A stretch of 64,000 bases of DNA from Ammoniphilus sp. CFH 90114 (GCF_004123195.1 NZ_SDLI01000001.1:422133-486132); one strand, 5' to 3'; counted from the stretch's first letter, positions 18,898 through 29,731 are shown. The notes: generated by a model not told the origin, from the sequence alone. Translations and numbers: made by a program.

Positions 18898-20214
18898 TTA
18901 CACCTCCATCAGCAACAGTTCAGGATCTTCTAGCACTTGCTTGAGATAATTCACGAACTGTTGGGCTGTGACTCCATCGATGAGTCGGTGATCAAAGCTG
19001 AGGGATAGAGCCATCACCGGAGCAGCCTGGACAAGTCCGCCTTTTACTACCGGTTTATCTGCAATTCGACCTACACCAAGGATCGCGACTTCCGGATAAT
19101 TAATGACAGGAGTGAAGTATTGTCCACCTGCAGAACCAATATTGCTAATCGTGAAGGTGCCGTTCTTCATATCCTGTGGAGCTAACTTTCCGTCTCTTGC
19201 TTTGAGTGCCAACTCATTAATTCTCGAAGCAATCTCCCAGATGCTTCGACGATCGGTATCTGCAATAACGGGCACCATCAGTCCATTGTCCGTATCCGTT
19301 GCAATACCAACGTTATAAAACTTCTTATAAATGATTTCGCCCTTTTCGTCATCAATGGAAGCATTAAGGGCAGGGAACGCTTTTAATGCTCCGACGACAG
19401 CTTTAACGATGAAAGGTAGATAGGTCACTTTAATCTGTTTTTTCTCAGCTACCGGTTTGATCCGGTTGCGGAACGCAACTAATTTACTCACATCGACCTC
19501 ATCAATAATCGTAACATGTGGGGCGGTTGTCTTAGAGCGAACCATGGCAGCGGCGATCACTTTTCGCACTCCCTTAAGCGGGACGATTTCTACCGCACCT
19601 TCGGCAGTAGCCTGCGTCATCGTAGCTGCTTCTTGGGTATTCGGAGGAGCAGCTGGAACCTCAGCCGCCTCAGGAACAACAGCATCCTTTGTATTTGCAA
19701 CTTGAACTTGTCCGCCGGTAAAGCCAAGGATATCCTCTCTCGTTATGCGTCCATGGTTGCCTGTTCCACGGACGAGGGATAGGTCAACCCCTTTCTCGCG
19801 GGCGAGCTTTCTGATACTAGGTGTAGCGAGTATTAAGGTTTTATCCACTGGGGCTGGCTGTGTTACAGGGGCTGAAGCAGCAACAGGAACAGCCTCTTCG
19901 ACCTTAGGTTGTTTTTGAGTTGTAACCGCAGGTTCTGGTGCATGCGCCGGAGTTTCCCCCTCATTGCCAGCTCCCTCTACTTCAAAGGTGACAAGAGTAT
20001 CTCCTACAACGGAGACAGTTCCTTCTGCTACTTTAAGTTCTTTAACAGTACCATTAACAGGAGAAGGAATTTCAACCACAGCTTTATCGTTTTGTACTTC
20101 CAGAATGGTTTGATCTTCTTTAACCGTGTCCCCTGGCTTCACATGCCACTTAACGATTTCTCCCTCGTGAATTCCCTCACCGATATCGGGAAGTGTAAAA
20201 ATAAAAACACCCAT
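18898..20214 (-). CDS. pdhC: Dihydrolipoyl acetyltransferase (PDH E2)
   Basis: Core of the pyruvate dehydrogenase complex. One lipoyl domain (about 1-80) carries lipoyl-lysine K44 in [10 protein letters not shown]. An Ala/Pro-rich linker is followed by the E1/E3-binding domain at about 127-166 ([16 protein letters not shown]), a second linker and the acetyltransferase domain with the catalytic SFDHRLIDG near 407-415. Length 438. GAGGTGA precedes the ATG, and pdhB ends 18 bases upstream. The neighbouring E1 subunits resemble PDH rather than branched-chain dehydrogenase. Confidence 0.95.
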   Translation of the reverse strand: MGVFIFTLPDIGEGIHEGEIVKWHVKPGDTVKEDQTILEVQNDKAVVEIPSPVNGTVKELKVAEGTVSVVGDTLVTFEVEGAGNEGETPAHAPEPAVTTQKQPKVEEAVPVAASAPVTQPAPVDKTLILATPSIRKLAREKGVDLSLVRGTGNHGRITREDILGFTGGQVQVANTKDAVVPEAAEVPAAPPNTQEAATMTQATAEGAVEIVPLKGVRKVIAAAMVRSKTTAPHVTIIDEVDVSKLVAFRNRIKPVAEKKQIKVTYLPFIVKAVVGALKAFPALNASIDDEKGEIIYKKFYNVGIATDTDNGLMVPVIADTDRRSIWEIASRINELALKARDGKLAPQDMKNGTFTISNIGSAGGQYFTPVINYPEVAILGVGRIADKPVVKGGLVQAAPVMALSLSFDHRLIDGVTAQQFVNYLKQVLEDPELLLMEV

Positions 20215-20232
20215 TTCATTTCACCTCGTTTC

Positions 20233-21213
20233 TTAGAAATTCAATACGTAATCCATACCCTCAATCACTCGCTTAGGATCCGGCAGCCAATCATCTTCCA
20301 CGGTAGCAAAAGGGAAAACGGTATCTGGAGAAGCTATTCGAATGACTGGGGCCTCTAAGTGCAAAATGGCTCTTTCATTAATTTGGGCAATAATTTCTGA
20401 TGCTGCTCCTGCTGTTTTTTGAGCCTCTTGTACAACGATGGCCCGATTGGTTTTTTGGACTGATTTTACAATCGTCTCGATGTCTATTGGACTAATGGTT
20501 CGAAGATCAATGACTTCCGCTTTAATTCCTCGAGATTTTTCGAGCTCCTCTGCCGCTTTTAGGGAGGTGTGCACCATCGCTCCATAGGTGATAACCGTAA
20601 TGTCTTGTCCTTCTTTTACCACATTTGCCTTACCTAGAGGAATCGTGTAATCTCCTTCGGGTACCTCAGCGCGGAAGGAACGGTAGAGCTTCATATGTTC
20701 AAGATAGACAACAGGATCATTATCACGAATGGCCGAAATTAATAATCCCTTAGCATCGTAGGGGTTAGAAGGAATGACGACTTTGATTCCTGGCGTTTGC
20801 AACATGAGCCCCTCTAAGCTGTCAGCATGTAACTCCGGTGTCTTAACACCACCACCAAAGGGAGAGCGGAAAACGATAGGGCTATGGTATCTTCCACCAG
20901 ATCGATATCTCATCCGAGCGGCTTGAGCAGCAACCGAATCAAATACCTCAAATACAAAACCGAAAAATTGAATCTCAGCAACCGGACGAAAACCTTGAAG
21001 ACCCAGACCGATGGCAAGTCCGCCAATACCGGATTCAGCCAATGGAGTGTCAAATACTCGCTCTTCACCAAACTCCTTTTGCAGCCCCTCCGTTGCGCGA
21101 AATACACCACCATTCTTACCAACGTCTTCTCCGAAAACAAGGACAGAAGGGTCTCGTTGCAGTTCTACTCTCATAGCATCTGTAATTGCCTGGATCATCG
21201 TCATCTGCGCCAT
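20233..21213 (-). CDS. pdhB: Pyruvate dehydrogenase E1 component, beta subunit
   Basis: Transketolase-like subunit that completes the thiamine-diphosphate site with PdhA. It begins [17 protein letters not shown] and has [18 protein letters not shown] and [17 protein letters not shown], typical of Gram-positive E1 beta. Length 326. The ATG directly abuts the pdhA stop codon, with the ribosome-binding site GGGAGGG inside pdhA, so E1 alpha and beta are translationally coupled. Confidence 0.96.
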   Translation of the reverse strand: MAQMTMIQAITDAMRVELQRDPSVLVFGEDVGKNGGVFRATEGLQKEFGEERVFDTPLAESGIGGLAIGLGLQGFRPVAEIQFFGFVFEVFDSVAAQAARMRYRSGGRYHSPIVFRSPFGGGVKTPELHADSLEGLMLQTPGIKVVIPSNPYDAKGLLISAIRDNDPVVYLEHMKLYRSFRAEVPEGDYTIPLGKANVVKEGQDITVITYGAMVHTSLKAAEELEKSRGIKAEVIDLRTISPIDIETIVKSVQKTNRAIVVQEAQKTAGAASEIIAQINERAILHLEAPVIRIASPDTVFPFATVEDDWLPDPKRVIEGMDYVLNF

Positions 21214-22302
<1,089 letters not shown>

Positions 22303-22396
22303 TCACCTCTTTATATGAAGTAGAAAAACATTGAACTAATCATGTTTAGGTTTTCTTGTTTTGTTTCAATCATACAAAGAGAATCGAAAAAAATAT

Positions 22397-22699
22397 TCAA
22401 TAGATTTGGGTAAACCAGGCCAGATGCATAAAGAGGATACCGGTATATAACGTGGTGGTAAAGACGAGAAGAAGCCGAAGGGAAGTGGAAAAGTTCTTAA
22501 TCAGGAATAAGCTGCAGGGCAAGCCCATCTTGATGAGGTAAAACAACGCTACTCCTTGTTCGAAATAAATATACTTCATAAGTGGGTTTAATTCTTCAAT
22601 CCATTCGAAGGAGAGCCCTATATCAGTGAAAACGGTATCAGCAATACATAGCAACAAGAGTGGAATGAGTATACGACGAGAATGAAAATGAAACTTCAA
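22397..22699 (-). CDS. Small integral membrane protein, DUF5658-like
   Basis: About 100 residues with three or four hydrophobic segments: a first at about 9-23 (ILIPLLLLCIADTVFTD), then two or three towards the C-terminus. The stretch DIGLSFEWIEELNPLM resembles the DUF5658 pattern in which a conserved acidic residue and ENPLM/ELNPLM follow the first helix; this is from memory and tentative. The open frame extends to an ATG at 22717, but AAAGGAG lies inside that extension and eight bases before an in-frame TTG at 22699, so TTG is the more likely start. No function is known. It reads in the same direction as pdhA, 100 bases upstream of it. Confidence 0.6.
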   Translation of the reverse strand: MKFHFHSRRILIPLLLLCIADTVFTDIGLSFEWIEELNPLMKYIYFEQGVALFYLIKMGLPCSLFLIKNFSTSLRLLLVFTTTLYTGILFMHLAWFTQIY

Positions 22700-22799
22700 T
22701 GAGAGTTCTCCTTTCATATATCGAATGATTTATCTTATTTTAGTTCTAAATAAAGAACAAAGCAACTCCTGAATATAAGTGTTAATATGTCCAGAGGGA

Positions 22800-22843
22800 A
22801 AATAAAAAAAGCGCGAATGCAGACTTTAAAGTCACATTCACGC
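22800..22843 (-). terminator. Intrinsic terminator of the candidate small RNA
   Basis: The inverted repeat contains the perfect palindrome GACTTTAAAGTC at its centre and GCG(T/C)GAATG arms; on the minus strand it is followed by seven T, one A and four more T. The plus strand has no T-run after it. Confidence 0.85.
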
Positions 22844-22930
22844 AATGGGAGAGGAGAAACCGGAGGAAGAGCTTATGGGGAAACGTAAGTCTTCTCCGCG
22901 GTTGTCAGTAACATTTAACATGTTACTATC
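22803..22930 (-). ncRNA. Candidate trans-acting small RNA with C-rich loops
   Basis: On the minus strand a near-perfect 16-bp hairpin (22811-22843) is followed by TTTTTTTATTTT, a textbook intrinsic terminator, yet no protein gene reads into it from the right. Upstream in the same direction come a 5' stem-loop AGTAACA/TGTTACT (22907-22927), a stem CTTA/TAAG flanked by GAAG/CTTC that displays TTTCCCC in its loop, and an unpaired C/U-rich stretch (CTTCCTCC, TCTCCTCTCCC). C-rich unpaired loops that match Shine-Dalgarno sequences are typical of RoxS/RsaE- and FsrA-type small RNAs of Bacillota. A -10-like TAATAT sits just upstream of the 5' stem. Identity with a known family is not established. Confidence 0.55.
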
Positions 22931-22970
22931 CATATTATGGACATCAATACAGGTTCATATACATGTGTGA
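22875..22970 (+). CDS. Possible 31-codon small ORF overlapping the small RNA (plus strand)
   Basis: GGAGG at 22862-22866 stands eight bases before an ATG that opens a 31-codon frame, giving a basic start (MGKRKSSPR) and a hydrophobic middle. It overlaps the minus-strand small-RNA candidate, and the purine-rich motif may simply be the complement of that RNA's C-rich loops. I regard it as the less likely reading. Confidence 0.2.
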   Translation: MGKRKSSPRLSVTFNMLLSILWTSIQVHIHV

Positions 22971-23112
22971 TAAACTTTTTTTACTAGTACCTTGATGAGT
23001 AGAGCTAACATTTACCAGTTCTGCCGATTATGTTACACTTATCAAAGTATAGCGTTCTACAAACAATGGGAATACATGTTACATAAACAAGAGAACATCA
23101 GGAGGACAGCTG

Positions 23113-24185
<1,073 letters not shown>

Positions 24186-24194
24186 AAAAGCACT

Positions 24195-24227
24195 AAAAAT
24201 AACCGGAAAACCTCCGGTTATTTTTTA
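24195..24227. terminator. Bidirectional terminator between coaD and ylbJ
   Basis: AATAACCGG (24198-24206) pairs with CCGGTTATT (24214-24222), with A-run before and T-run after, so it can stop transcription from both sides. Confidence 0.9.
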
Positions 24228-24241
24228 GCTCACCTTTTGCT

Positions 24242-25474
24242 TTAAGGACGAGTATATACCTTCTGAAGGATAAGGGGAATCAGAGCAAATAAGCCTAATA
24301 CGAACGCCGTGATGATTGCGTACTGACTCATGTGTTGGATGGCTTCAAGTGCATAATCTAGTCCCCCTCCTGGTACATGTTTTGCAAAGGCCGGAAGGGA
24401 CTGATACAGGTGAGAAGTAAAAGGTTGTAGCGGTGTCCAAATCAGGTAGCAAAGGACGCCAGAAGCTAAAGCGTGTAAAGCCTTCCAGATAAAGTAAGGC
24501 TGATATCTAAGATCGGTTGAGCTAATGATGCTAGCAACCTGTGCATGAACAGAGATTCCTCCCCAAGCAACAAGAGCAGCAGCAATCGCGATTTTGGTTT
24601 GCATATTGACCTCGGTTGTTAACTCACTAATATACTGCATGCTTTGGGTTACTTCGAAGAAGCCAACGATTAAAGATTGGGACATCTCAGTTGAAAGGTG
24701 GAACAACGCTAGCAGCAGGGCAGCTGGATACGCTAAAATCTCTGAGATTAGACCCAAAGTCACAAATTTGATAACGACAGAAAAAATAATAATAAATCCA
24801 CCCATAATAATTAAGGTTTGAAAAGAACTGAGGACAGCATCTCCCATAAGTTTACCTAAGGGTCTGTTATCTTTTATTCTAGCGCGGTGCATGGCTTGGA
24901 GAGCTCGGAAAATCAAAGGTGAAGTATGCTCTCTGGCAGGCGGAGTAGACTCTCCTTTTCGATCATGATAACGTAACAGAATTCCGATGATAATAGCCCC
25001 AGCAAAATTAGCAATGGCAATAGAAATGCCAAGTGCGGCATCATGAAAAAAACCGACCGCAACCGCACCAAATATAAAGATAGGATCAGATGTGCTAGTG
25101 AAACAAAGAAGTCGTTCACCTTCTGAACGAGAAACAAGCTGTTGTTCGCGTAATCGGGCAGCTAACTTTGGTCCGACGGGATAGCCCGAGGAGAAGCCCA
25201 TTGCAAGCACGAATCCCCCCGTTCCTGGAACATTAAATAACGGACGCATTAATGGTTCTAAGAGAATCCCCATGAAATGGACAACTCCAAAGCCGAGCAT
25301 CAGTTCTGATAAAATCATAAAAGGTAATGTTGCCGGAAACACAACATCCCACCAAATTTGCAAGCCTCGCAGAGATGACTCAAAAGCAATTTGTGGATAG
25401 CGGACTATCGAGAATACGAGAATTAGTGTTGCTGAAGCGTAAAATAAGGTGAGAATGTAGCTTTTGTAGCGCAT
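24242..25474 (-). CDS. ylbJ: Sporulation integral membrane protein YlbJ
   Basis: Polytopic membrane protein of 410 residues needed for spore heat resistance in B. subtilis, where it is made in the mother cell under SigE. Roughly eight to ten hydrophobic segments are visible, organised as two nucleoside-recognition (Gate) domains; GTGGFVLAMGFSSGYPVGPKLAARLRE and LLCFTSTSDPIFIFGAVAVGFF are conserved stretches. ATGGAGG lies before the ATG on the minus strand. Its place between coaD and ylbK, read in the opposite direction, is the B. subtilis arrangement. Spore cortex or dipicolinate-related transport is a family-based suggestion only. Confidence 0.93.
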   Translation of the reverse strand: MRYKSYILTLFYASATLILVFSIVRYPQIAFESSLRGLQIWWDVVFPATLPFMILSELMLGFGVVHFMGILLEPLMRPLFNVPGTGGFVLAMGFSSGYPVGPKLAARLREQQLVSRSEGERLLCFTSTSDPIFIFGAVAVGFFHDAALGISIAIANFAGAIIIGILLRYHDRKGESTPPAREHTSPLIFRALQAMHRARIKDNRPLGKLMGDAVLSSFQTLIIMGGFIIIFSVVIKFVTLGLISEILAYPAALLLALFHLSTEMSQSLIVGFFEVTQSMQYISELTTEVNMQTKIAIAAALVAWGGISVHAQVASIISSTDLRYQPYFIWKALHALASGVLCYLIWTPLQPFTSHLYQSLPAFAKHVPGGGLDYALEAIQHMSQYAIITAFVLGLFALIPLILQKVYTRP

Positions 25475-25576
25475 TTATTGGCCTCCATTAATGCATTGAT
25501 AACACATCATCATTAAAATTTACGCATGCATAGGAGGGTTTAGACCAAGCTTTCCTGCGGGGAGAAGTGTATACTG

Positions 25577-25606
25577 TTGATCATTTCCAGTTAGCCTTCA
25601 TATAAT
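25577..25606 (+). promoter_or_regulatory. Putative SigA promoter of ylbK
   Basis: TTGATC (25577-25582), 18-base spacer, TATAAT (25601-25606), about 50 bases before the ylbK start. Confidence 0.5.
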
Positions 25607-25657
25607 AGAGCATAGGAAATCCCCAATGACTGCGTGCACATCCAAGGAGGAGACGTC

Positions 25658-26440
25658 ATGCATAAACCGAAGGTCGGATTGGCACTGGGATCTGGTGGTG
25701 CGAGAGGAATCGCTCATATCGGGGTCATTAAGGTATTGGAGGAAGAAGGAATTCCCATCGATTATATTTCAGGGAGTAGTATGGGAAGCCTAGTCGGTGC
25801 CTTCTATGCGGCAGGAATAAGCCCAGATATGATGAAAAAGCTAGCCATCAACTTGAAGAGAAAATATTGGATTGATCTAACGGTACCTAAGATGGGGTTT
25901 GTAGCCGGGGATAAGATTAAAGAGATGGTTCGCATCCTCACTCACGGAAAGAATATTGAGGAGCTCGAGATTCCCCTTGCTATTGTTGCCACAGATCTTG
26001 AAAAGGGCGAGCGAGTCGTATTTACTAAGGGACCTGTATTCCAGGCCGTACGAGCAAGCGTTTCGATTCCTGGAATATTTGTTCCTGAGATGGTAGATGG
26101 AAAAATGTTAGTGGACGGTGGCGTTATTGATCGTGTTCCTGTTACGGTGGTGAAGGACATGGGAGCTGATGTTGTCATAGGAGTAGACGTAGGAATGATT
26201 TCAAGCGTTGGGAAATTCACTTCTATTTTTGATATTATCGCCCAAACGATACAAGTTATGGAACGAGAAATCTTTAGATTCCGTATTTCAGAGGCTGATG
26301 TGATGGTGACTCCAGAAGTAGGTGCATACAGTGCGACATCTTTTAATGAAATTGAAGAATTAATACAAGCTGGGGAAAGAGCTGCTAGAGAAGCTATCAC
26401 TGAAATAAAGCAAGTACTTCAACTTGGAGGAAAAAAATGA
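25658..26440 (+). CDS. ylbK: Patatin-like phospholipase family protein (YlbK/RssA-like)
   Basis: Predicted serine acyl hydrolase. The oxyanion-hole motif GSGGARG is near residue 13, the nucleophile elbow GSSMG near 39-43, and the catalytic aspartate in VDGGVIDRVPV near 157. Length 260. The ATG at 25658 follows AAGGAGG (25644-25650) by seven bases; an in-frame ATG at 25634 would include that site. Substrate is unknown. It overlaps the next gene by an ATGA, so patatin and PDZ-protease are coupled. Confidence 0.9.
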   Translation: MHKPKVGLALGSGGARGIAHIGVIKVLEEEGIPIDYISGSSMGSLVGAFYAAGISPDMMKKLAINLKRKYWIDLTVPKMGFVAGDKIKEMVRILTHGKNIEELEIPLAIVATDLEKGERVVFTKGPVFQAVRASVSIPGIFVPEMVDGKMLVDGGVIDRVPVTVVKDMGADVVIGVDVGMISSVGKFTSIFDIIAQTIQVMEREIFRFRISEADVMVTPEVGAYSATSFNEIEELIQAGERAAREAITEIKQVLQLGGKK

Positions 26441-27483
26441 AAAATAAAACAATCTGGGGAACGGTTGCCGTTATCTTTTCTTTATTATTGGCAATCAATA
26501 TTCAAGTTCCTTATTACATAACTACCCCGGGAGGAGCAATATCGCTTGAGGATATGGTTGTTGTAGAAGACGCTTATGAAGATGAAGTGGGCAGCTTCCG
26601 CCTTACTACCGTCCGTACAGGACAGACCAATGTAGCTGGTTATCTTTACGCCCTAATAGATCCTTATGCTGATCTAGTGCCGTCACATTTAGTTCATAGT
26701 CCCCACGAAAGCAATAGTCAATATATTAAAAGACAAATCGAAGTTATGAAGGCCTCGCAAGATACAGCTAAGATTGTTGCATTTCAGAAAGCAGGATTCG
26801 ATGTTCAATTAAAAAATAGTGGTGCTATCGTTATGCAATTTATTCCTGGCTTCCCAGCTGAAGAGGTTCTGGAAGTTGGGGATACAATTATAGAGGTAAA
26901 CGGTCAGAAAGTTGCAACGGCGGAGGAGTTGATTCAAGCTCTTAAGGGGAAAAAAGAAGATGAAGAAGTAAACCTTGTTTACCTTCGAGAGGGAGTCAAA
27001 AAAGAGGCAACATTAGGTTTAAAGCTCCTACCAGGTGCAGACCAGTCGGGCAATCGTAAGCCAGGTATAGGAATAGCCTCACCGATCACAAAGCGTCAAT
27101 TCGTTATTCCCAAGGAAGTTACCATCAAGTCACAGGATATTGGAGGGCCTTCAGCAGGTCTAATGTTTACACTTGAGATGATTAACCAATTGACTCAGGG
27201 TGACTTGACGAAGGGATATGACATTGCCGGAACTGGAACAATAAATGATGATGGAACCATTGGCCGCATTGGCGGCGTTCACCATAAGGTTGTGGCAGCT
27301 CATAAAGAAAAAGTCGATATCTTCTTTGCGCCATTGGCTGAAGATGAGAATGGAATATCCAATTATCAGCAGGCGGTAAAGAGGGCTGAAGAAATCAAAA
27401 CTACAATGAAGATTGTACCTGTGAAGACGATTGATGACGCCCTCCATCACCTTGAGTCACTCGAACCTAAGAAGAAAGGATAA
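26437..27483 (+). CDS. ylbL: SepM-type membrane PDZ/Lon-domain serine protease (YlbL)
   Basis: Membrane-anchored protease: one N-terminal span (about 8-27), a PDZ domain at about 120-200 and a Lon-type (S16) catalytic domain at the C-terminus. The catalytic serine is in QDIGGPSAGLMF and the lysine in IGGVHHKVVAAHKE. B. subtilis YlbL is reported to degrade the SOS division inhibitor YneA; streptococcal SepM trims a competence peptide. Length 348. It begins in the ATGA overlap with ylbK and ends one base before the convergent ylbM. Confidence 0.93.
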   Translation: MKNKTIWGTVAVIFSLLLAINIQVPYYITTPGGAISLEDMVVVEDAYEDEVGSFRLTTVRTGQTNVAGYLYALIDPYADLVPSHLVHSPHESNSQYIKRQIEVMKASQDTAKIVAFQKAGFDVQLKNSGAIVMQFIPGFPAEEVLEVGDTIIEVNGQKVATAEELIQALKGKKEDEEVNLVYLREGVKKEATLGLKLLPGADQSGNRKPGIGIASPITKRQFVIPKEVTIKSQDIGGPSAGLMFTLEMINQLTQGDLTKGYDIAGTGTINDDGTIGRIGGVHHKVVAAHKEKVDIFFAPLAEDENGISNYQQAVKRAEEIKTTMKIVPVKTIDDALHHLESLEPKKKG

Positions 27484-27484
27484 C

Positions 27485-28690
27485 TTACCAAATAACAGGT
27501 GGACGAGCAAACTCTGACACTTCTCCTGCTTGCCTACAAGGGTAGCCAAGATTATATACGGATGACGCTCGGATATCTAAGTCAAGCATGGGGATGGAAT
27601 TTCCTCCGATTTTGCTTATGATAGGAATTGCACCCTTCTTTTTTACCAACTGGAGCAACTTCTGTCCTTTCTCAGAAAAACCGAGTACACGAATGTAAGG
27701 TACTCCTCTCTTGACCTGCAGAGAATTCATTTCCTGTTTGTGAAGGTTAATAAGGGTATAAAACAAAAGGCGTTGCAATCGATTCCAAGTATATCGTTTC
27801 GTTTTTAAGGCTTCCATAAGTTCTTGAAATTGATAAGCCTTTGAATACACTCGCTTGATTCGATGTTCAAGCCCTTCCTCCATCTCGTGAATGAGGGAGA
27901 GGTCCTGGGTTGATTTCACCGTCAGGCTATGAATCAAAAAAGGAAAGAATCGATCCCAGTTCATAGGGAATCGTTGCTCTATTTTTTCTCTTTCTAAGAT
28001 ACTGAAGGTCGATTCAGGGACATACGGTCGGATTTTTTCTAAGTTCTCTTCCGCTATCAGCTTCCTGAGGGCTGTTGCACTTGCGATTTGAGCATCCGTT
28101 ATATAGGATTGGTGGTAACCTGCCTTTTGTCGTGTGATCGTTGCGGGACGGATAGGACTAGCTAGTCGCTTTAGTGCAAGTACATAATTCAGTCCTAGAA
28201 TGTTATTTGGCTGGGCCAACCACTCTTCAGGGATTGCAACCAGAGAAGAGGCTGCTTTAGCGTATGCACTTGGATAGGACATTCCTTCATCGAGTGATGC
28301 CCGGATCTTGGAAGTGAAGGCATCGGGTTCATGTATCAATTGCTGGGCAAGATGTTCAATCCATTCTAGATTTCCGCTTTCACTACCAAAACAAACGTTT
28401 TGGACAATTCCCAAGGCATGAAGTGTAGAAACAGCTCCAAATGCAAACATTTCCGCATTTTGAGTACAGTAAGCTGCAGGGAGTTCAAGTACAAGGTCAA
28501 TGCCAATAGAAAGAGCCATTTCCGTTCTTGCCCATTTGCTCACGATAGCAGGTTCCCCTCTTTGCAGAAAGTTACCACTCATGACAGCTACCGTGGCATC
28601 TGCGCCAGTAACTCGAAGGGATTGTTGATAGTGATATAAATGACCATTATGTAGCGGATTATATTCGACAATGAGTCCAACAACTTTCAT
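27485..28690 (-). CDS. tmcAL: tRNA(Met) cytidine acetate ligase TmcAL (YlbM)
   Basis: Activates acetate with ATP and acetylates C34 of elongator tRNA-Met, giving ac4C. The nucleotidyltransferase HxGH-type motif is in GLIVEYNPLHNGHLYHY at the N-terminus. Length 401 fits the family. It is transcribed opposite to ylbL and ylbN, as in B. subtilis. Only one base separates its stop codon from that of ylbL, so any terminators must lie inside the coding regions. Confidence 0.94.
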   Translation of the reverse strand: MKVVGLIVEYNPLHNGHLYHYQQSLRVTGADATVAVMSGNFLQRGEPAIVSKWARTEMALSIGIDLVLELPAAYCTQNAEMFAFGAVSTLHALGIVQNVCFGSESGNLEWIEHLAQQLIHEPDAFTSKIRASLDEGMSYPSAYAKAASSLVAIPEEWLAQPNNILGLNYVLALKRLASPIRPATITRQKAGYHQSYITDAQIASATALRKLIAEENLEKIRPYVPESTFSILEREKIEQRFPMNWDRFFPFLIHSLTVKSTQDLSLIHEMEEGLEHRIKRVYSKAYQFQELMEALKTKRYTWNRLQRLLFYTLINLHKQEMNSLQVKRGVPYIRVLGFSEKGQKLLQLVKKKGAIPIISKIGGNSIPMLDLDIRASSVYNLGYPCRQAGEVSEFARPPVIW

Positions 28691-28745
28691 GAATGCATCT
28701 CACTTTCGTACGTTTTGATTCCATTATAGTTGACAAGCTTTCTTG

Positions 28746-28775
28746 TTGACAAACGTTGGTTTAGAAATATATAAT
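28746..28775 (+). promoter_or_regulatory. Strong SigA promoter of ylbN-rpmF
   Basis: TTGACA (28746-28751), 18-base spacer, TATAAT (28770-28775), about 28 bases before ylbN. A second TTGACAA copy lies at 28730-28736, so the -35 element is duplicated. Confidence 0.75.
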
Positions 28776-28803
28776 AGTTTCTGTTGTCTTAGGAGTGATT
28801 TTT

Positions 28804-29304
28804 ATGATAATCCATGTGAACGAATTAGAGAAGGCAACGGGTCGGACCATAGCACTAGAAGGGTCCATAACAGTTGGTTTACCTCAACAACCCGGTGTTA
28901 GATTAGAGGATTTCAGCTTTGCAGGGAAGGCACGTAAAGAAGGGGAATTGGTCATAGTAGAAGGTGCTTTATCAGGAATCCTCAAGTCCAAGTGTGCGAA
29001 ATGTCTAGCTCCAACCACCTATTCTTTTGAGGCGCCTTTTGAAGAAAGCTTTACAGAAGGTGAAGTCGATGAAGAGAGTGACATACACTCTTATCAGGGT
29101 GGGAGAATTGATTTAGCTCATTACTTTGATCAAGTCGTTATGCTGGAAATGCCACAGATCTTTACCTGTATTGAAGACTGCAAAGGATTATGTCCGACTT
29201 GTGGTAAGAATCGCAATGAGCATTCTTGTGAATGTGTCAATGAGCGGATCGATCCTCGTCTAGCTGATCTAGCCTTACTTTTTAACAAGGAAAACAACAA
29301 GTAG
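28804..29304 (+). CDS. ylbN: DUF177/YceD family protein (YlbN)
   Basis: YceD-family protein always found next to rpmF and linked to 23S rRNA or 50S synthesis; its biochemical role is not settled. It is 166 residues, with a cysteine pair CAKC near residue 65 and a C-terminal Cys-rich tail (CKGLCPTCGKN, HSCEC) that probably binds zinc. I place the start at ATG 28804, eight bases after AGGAG (28791-28795); the in-frame GTG at 28795 overlaps that site. Confidence 0.92.
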   Translation: MIIHVNELEKATGRTIALEGSITVGLPQQPGVRLEDFSFAGKARKEGELVIVEGALSGILKSKCAKCLAPTTYSFEAPFEESFTEGEVDEESDIHSYQGGRIDLAHYFDQVVMLEMPQIFTCIEDCKGLCPTCGKNRNEHSCECVNERIDPRLADLALLFNKENNK

Positions 29305-29457
29305 TGGTTATTTCTGATGTTCAACCCAATGGAACTAGAACTATCAGTGATAATATATTTCTTTCGTAGACCCCATGGTAGTACGAAGAATAACCTTGAA
29401 TTAAACCATTAACACTCTGTAAAAAGAGTGCAAGAATATCCGAAGGGGGTGGAAGAA
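29305..29457 (+). promoter_or_regulatory. Possible rpmF leader with stem-loops
   Basis: The 153 bases before rpmF contain an extended -10-like TGATAATAT (29348-29356), then TTCGTA/TACGAA arms (29363-29387) and CACTC/GAGTG arms (29413-29430). GGTTATT (29306-29312) could also pair with AATAACC (29389-29395). This could be a second promoter and a structured leader; no known family is recognised. Confidence 0.3.
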
Positions 29458-29631
29458 ATGGCAGTACCTCAAAGAAGAACTTCCAAAACTCGCAAGAGAA
29501 TGCGCCGTACTCACTTTAAGTTAGAAGTACCAGGTATGGTTAAGTGCCCAAATTGCGGAGAATATAAATTAGCTCATCGTGTTTGCAAAGCCTGCGGATC
29601 TTACAAGGGCGAAGAAGTTGTAAACAACTAA
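29458..29631 (+). CDS. rpmF: 50S ribosomal protein L32
   Basis: Ribosomal protein of 57 residues starting [19 protein letters not shown]. Four cysteines in two CxxC pairs (KCPNCGEY and KACGSYK with the preceding VCKAC) make it the zinc-binding form. The ATG at 29458 follows GAAGGGGGTGG; an in-frame ATG-like start 30 bases upstream includes this site. The ylbN-rpmF pair is conserved in most bacteria, and a terminator follows. Confidence 0.97.
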   Translation: MAVPQRRTSKTRKRMRRTHFKLEVPGMVKCPNCGEYKLAHRVCKACGSYKGEEVVNN

Positions 29632-29640
29632 TGAGTCTAT

Positions 29641-29680
29641 AAGGCAAGGTGCATCAAGTTGCGCTTTGCCTTTTAATTTT
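29641..29680 (+). terminator. Terminator after rpmF
   Basis: AAGGCAA (29641-29647) pairs with TTGCC-TT around 29665-29672 with an imperfect inner stem (GGTGCA/TTGCGC), then TTTTAATTTT. Confidence 0.7.
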
Positions 29681-29701
29681 AAATTCGACATTTTCAGCCT
29701 G

Positions 29702-29730
29702 TTGCAGGGGTTGATTTTTTTTATTATACT
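29702..29730 (+). promoter_or_regulatory. SigA promoter of the fapR operon
   Basis: TTGCAG (29702-29707), 17-base spacer, TATACT (29725-29730), ending one base before the FapR operator. Confidence 0.7.
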
Positions 29731-29731
29731 C

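Larger units (their letters stand above)
22700..23112. other. Intergenic region holding a probable small RNA gene
   Basis: More than 400 bases lie between the minus-strand membrane-protein gene and rsmD. The left part holds the small-RNA candidate described separately. The right part (about 22980-23098) has no open frame with a ribosome-binding site and presumably holds the rsmD promoter, for which I see no clear consensus. Confidence 0.5.

Noticed and set aside
22875-22970. Plus-strand 31-codon ORF with a good Shine-Dalgarno motif
   Set aside because: Not fully rejected but ranked below the small-RNA reading: the purine-rich motifs are the complement of the RNA's C-rich loops, and the only terminator in the region works on the minus strand.
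22922-23080. Rex-type operator (TTGTGA-n-TCACAA) upstream of the small RNA
   Set aside because: Only loose fragments such as TCACACATG are present, without the second half-site.
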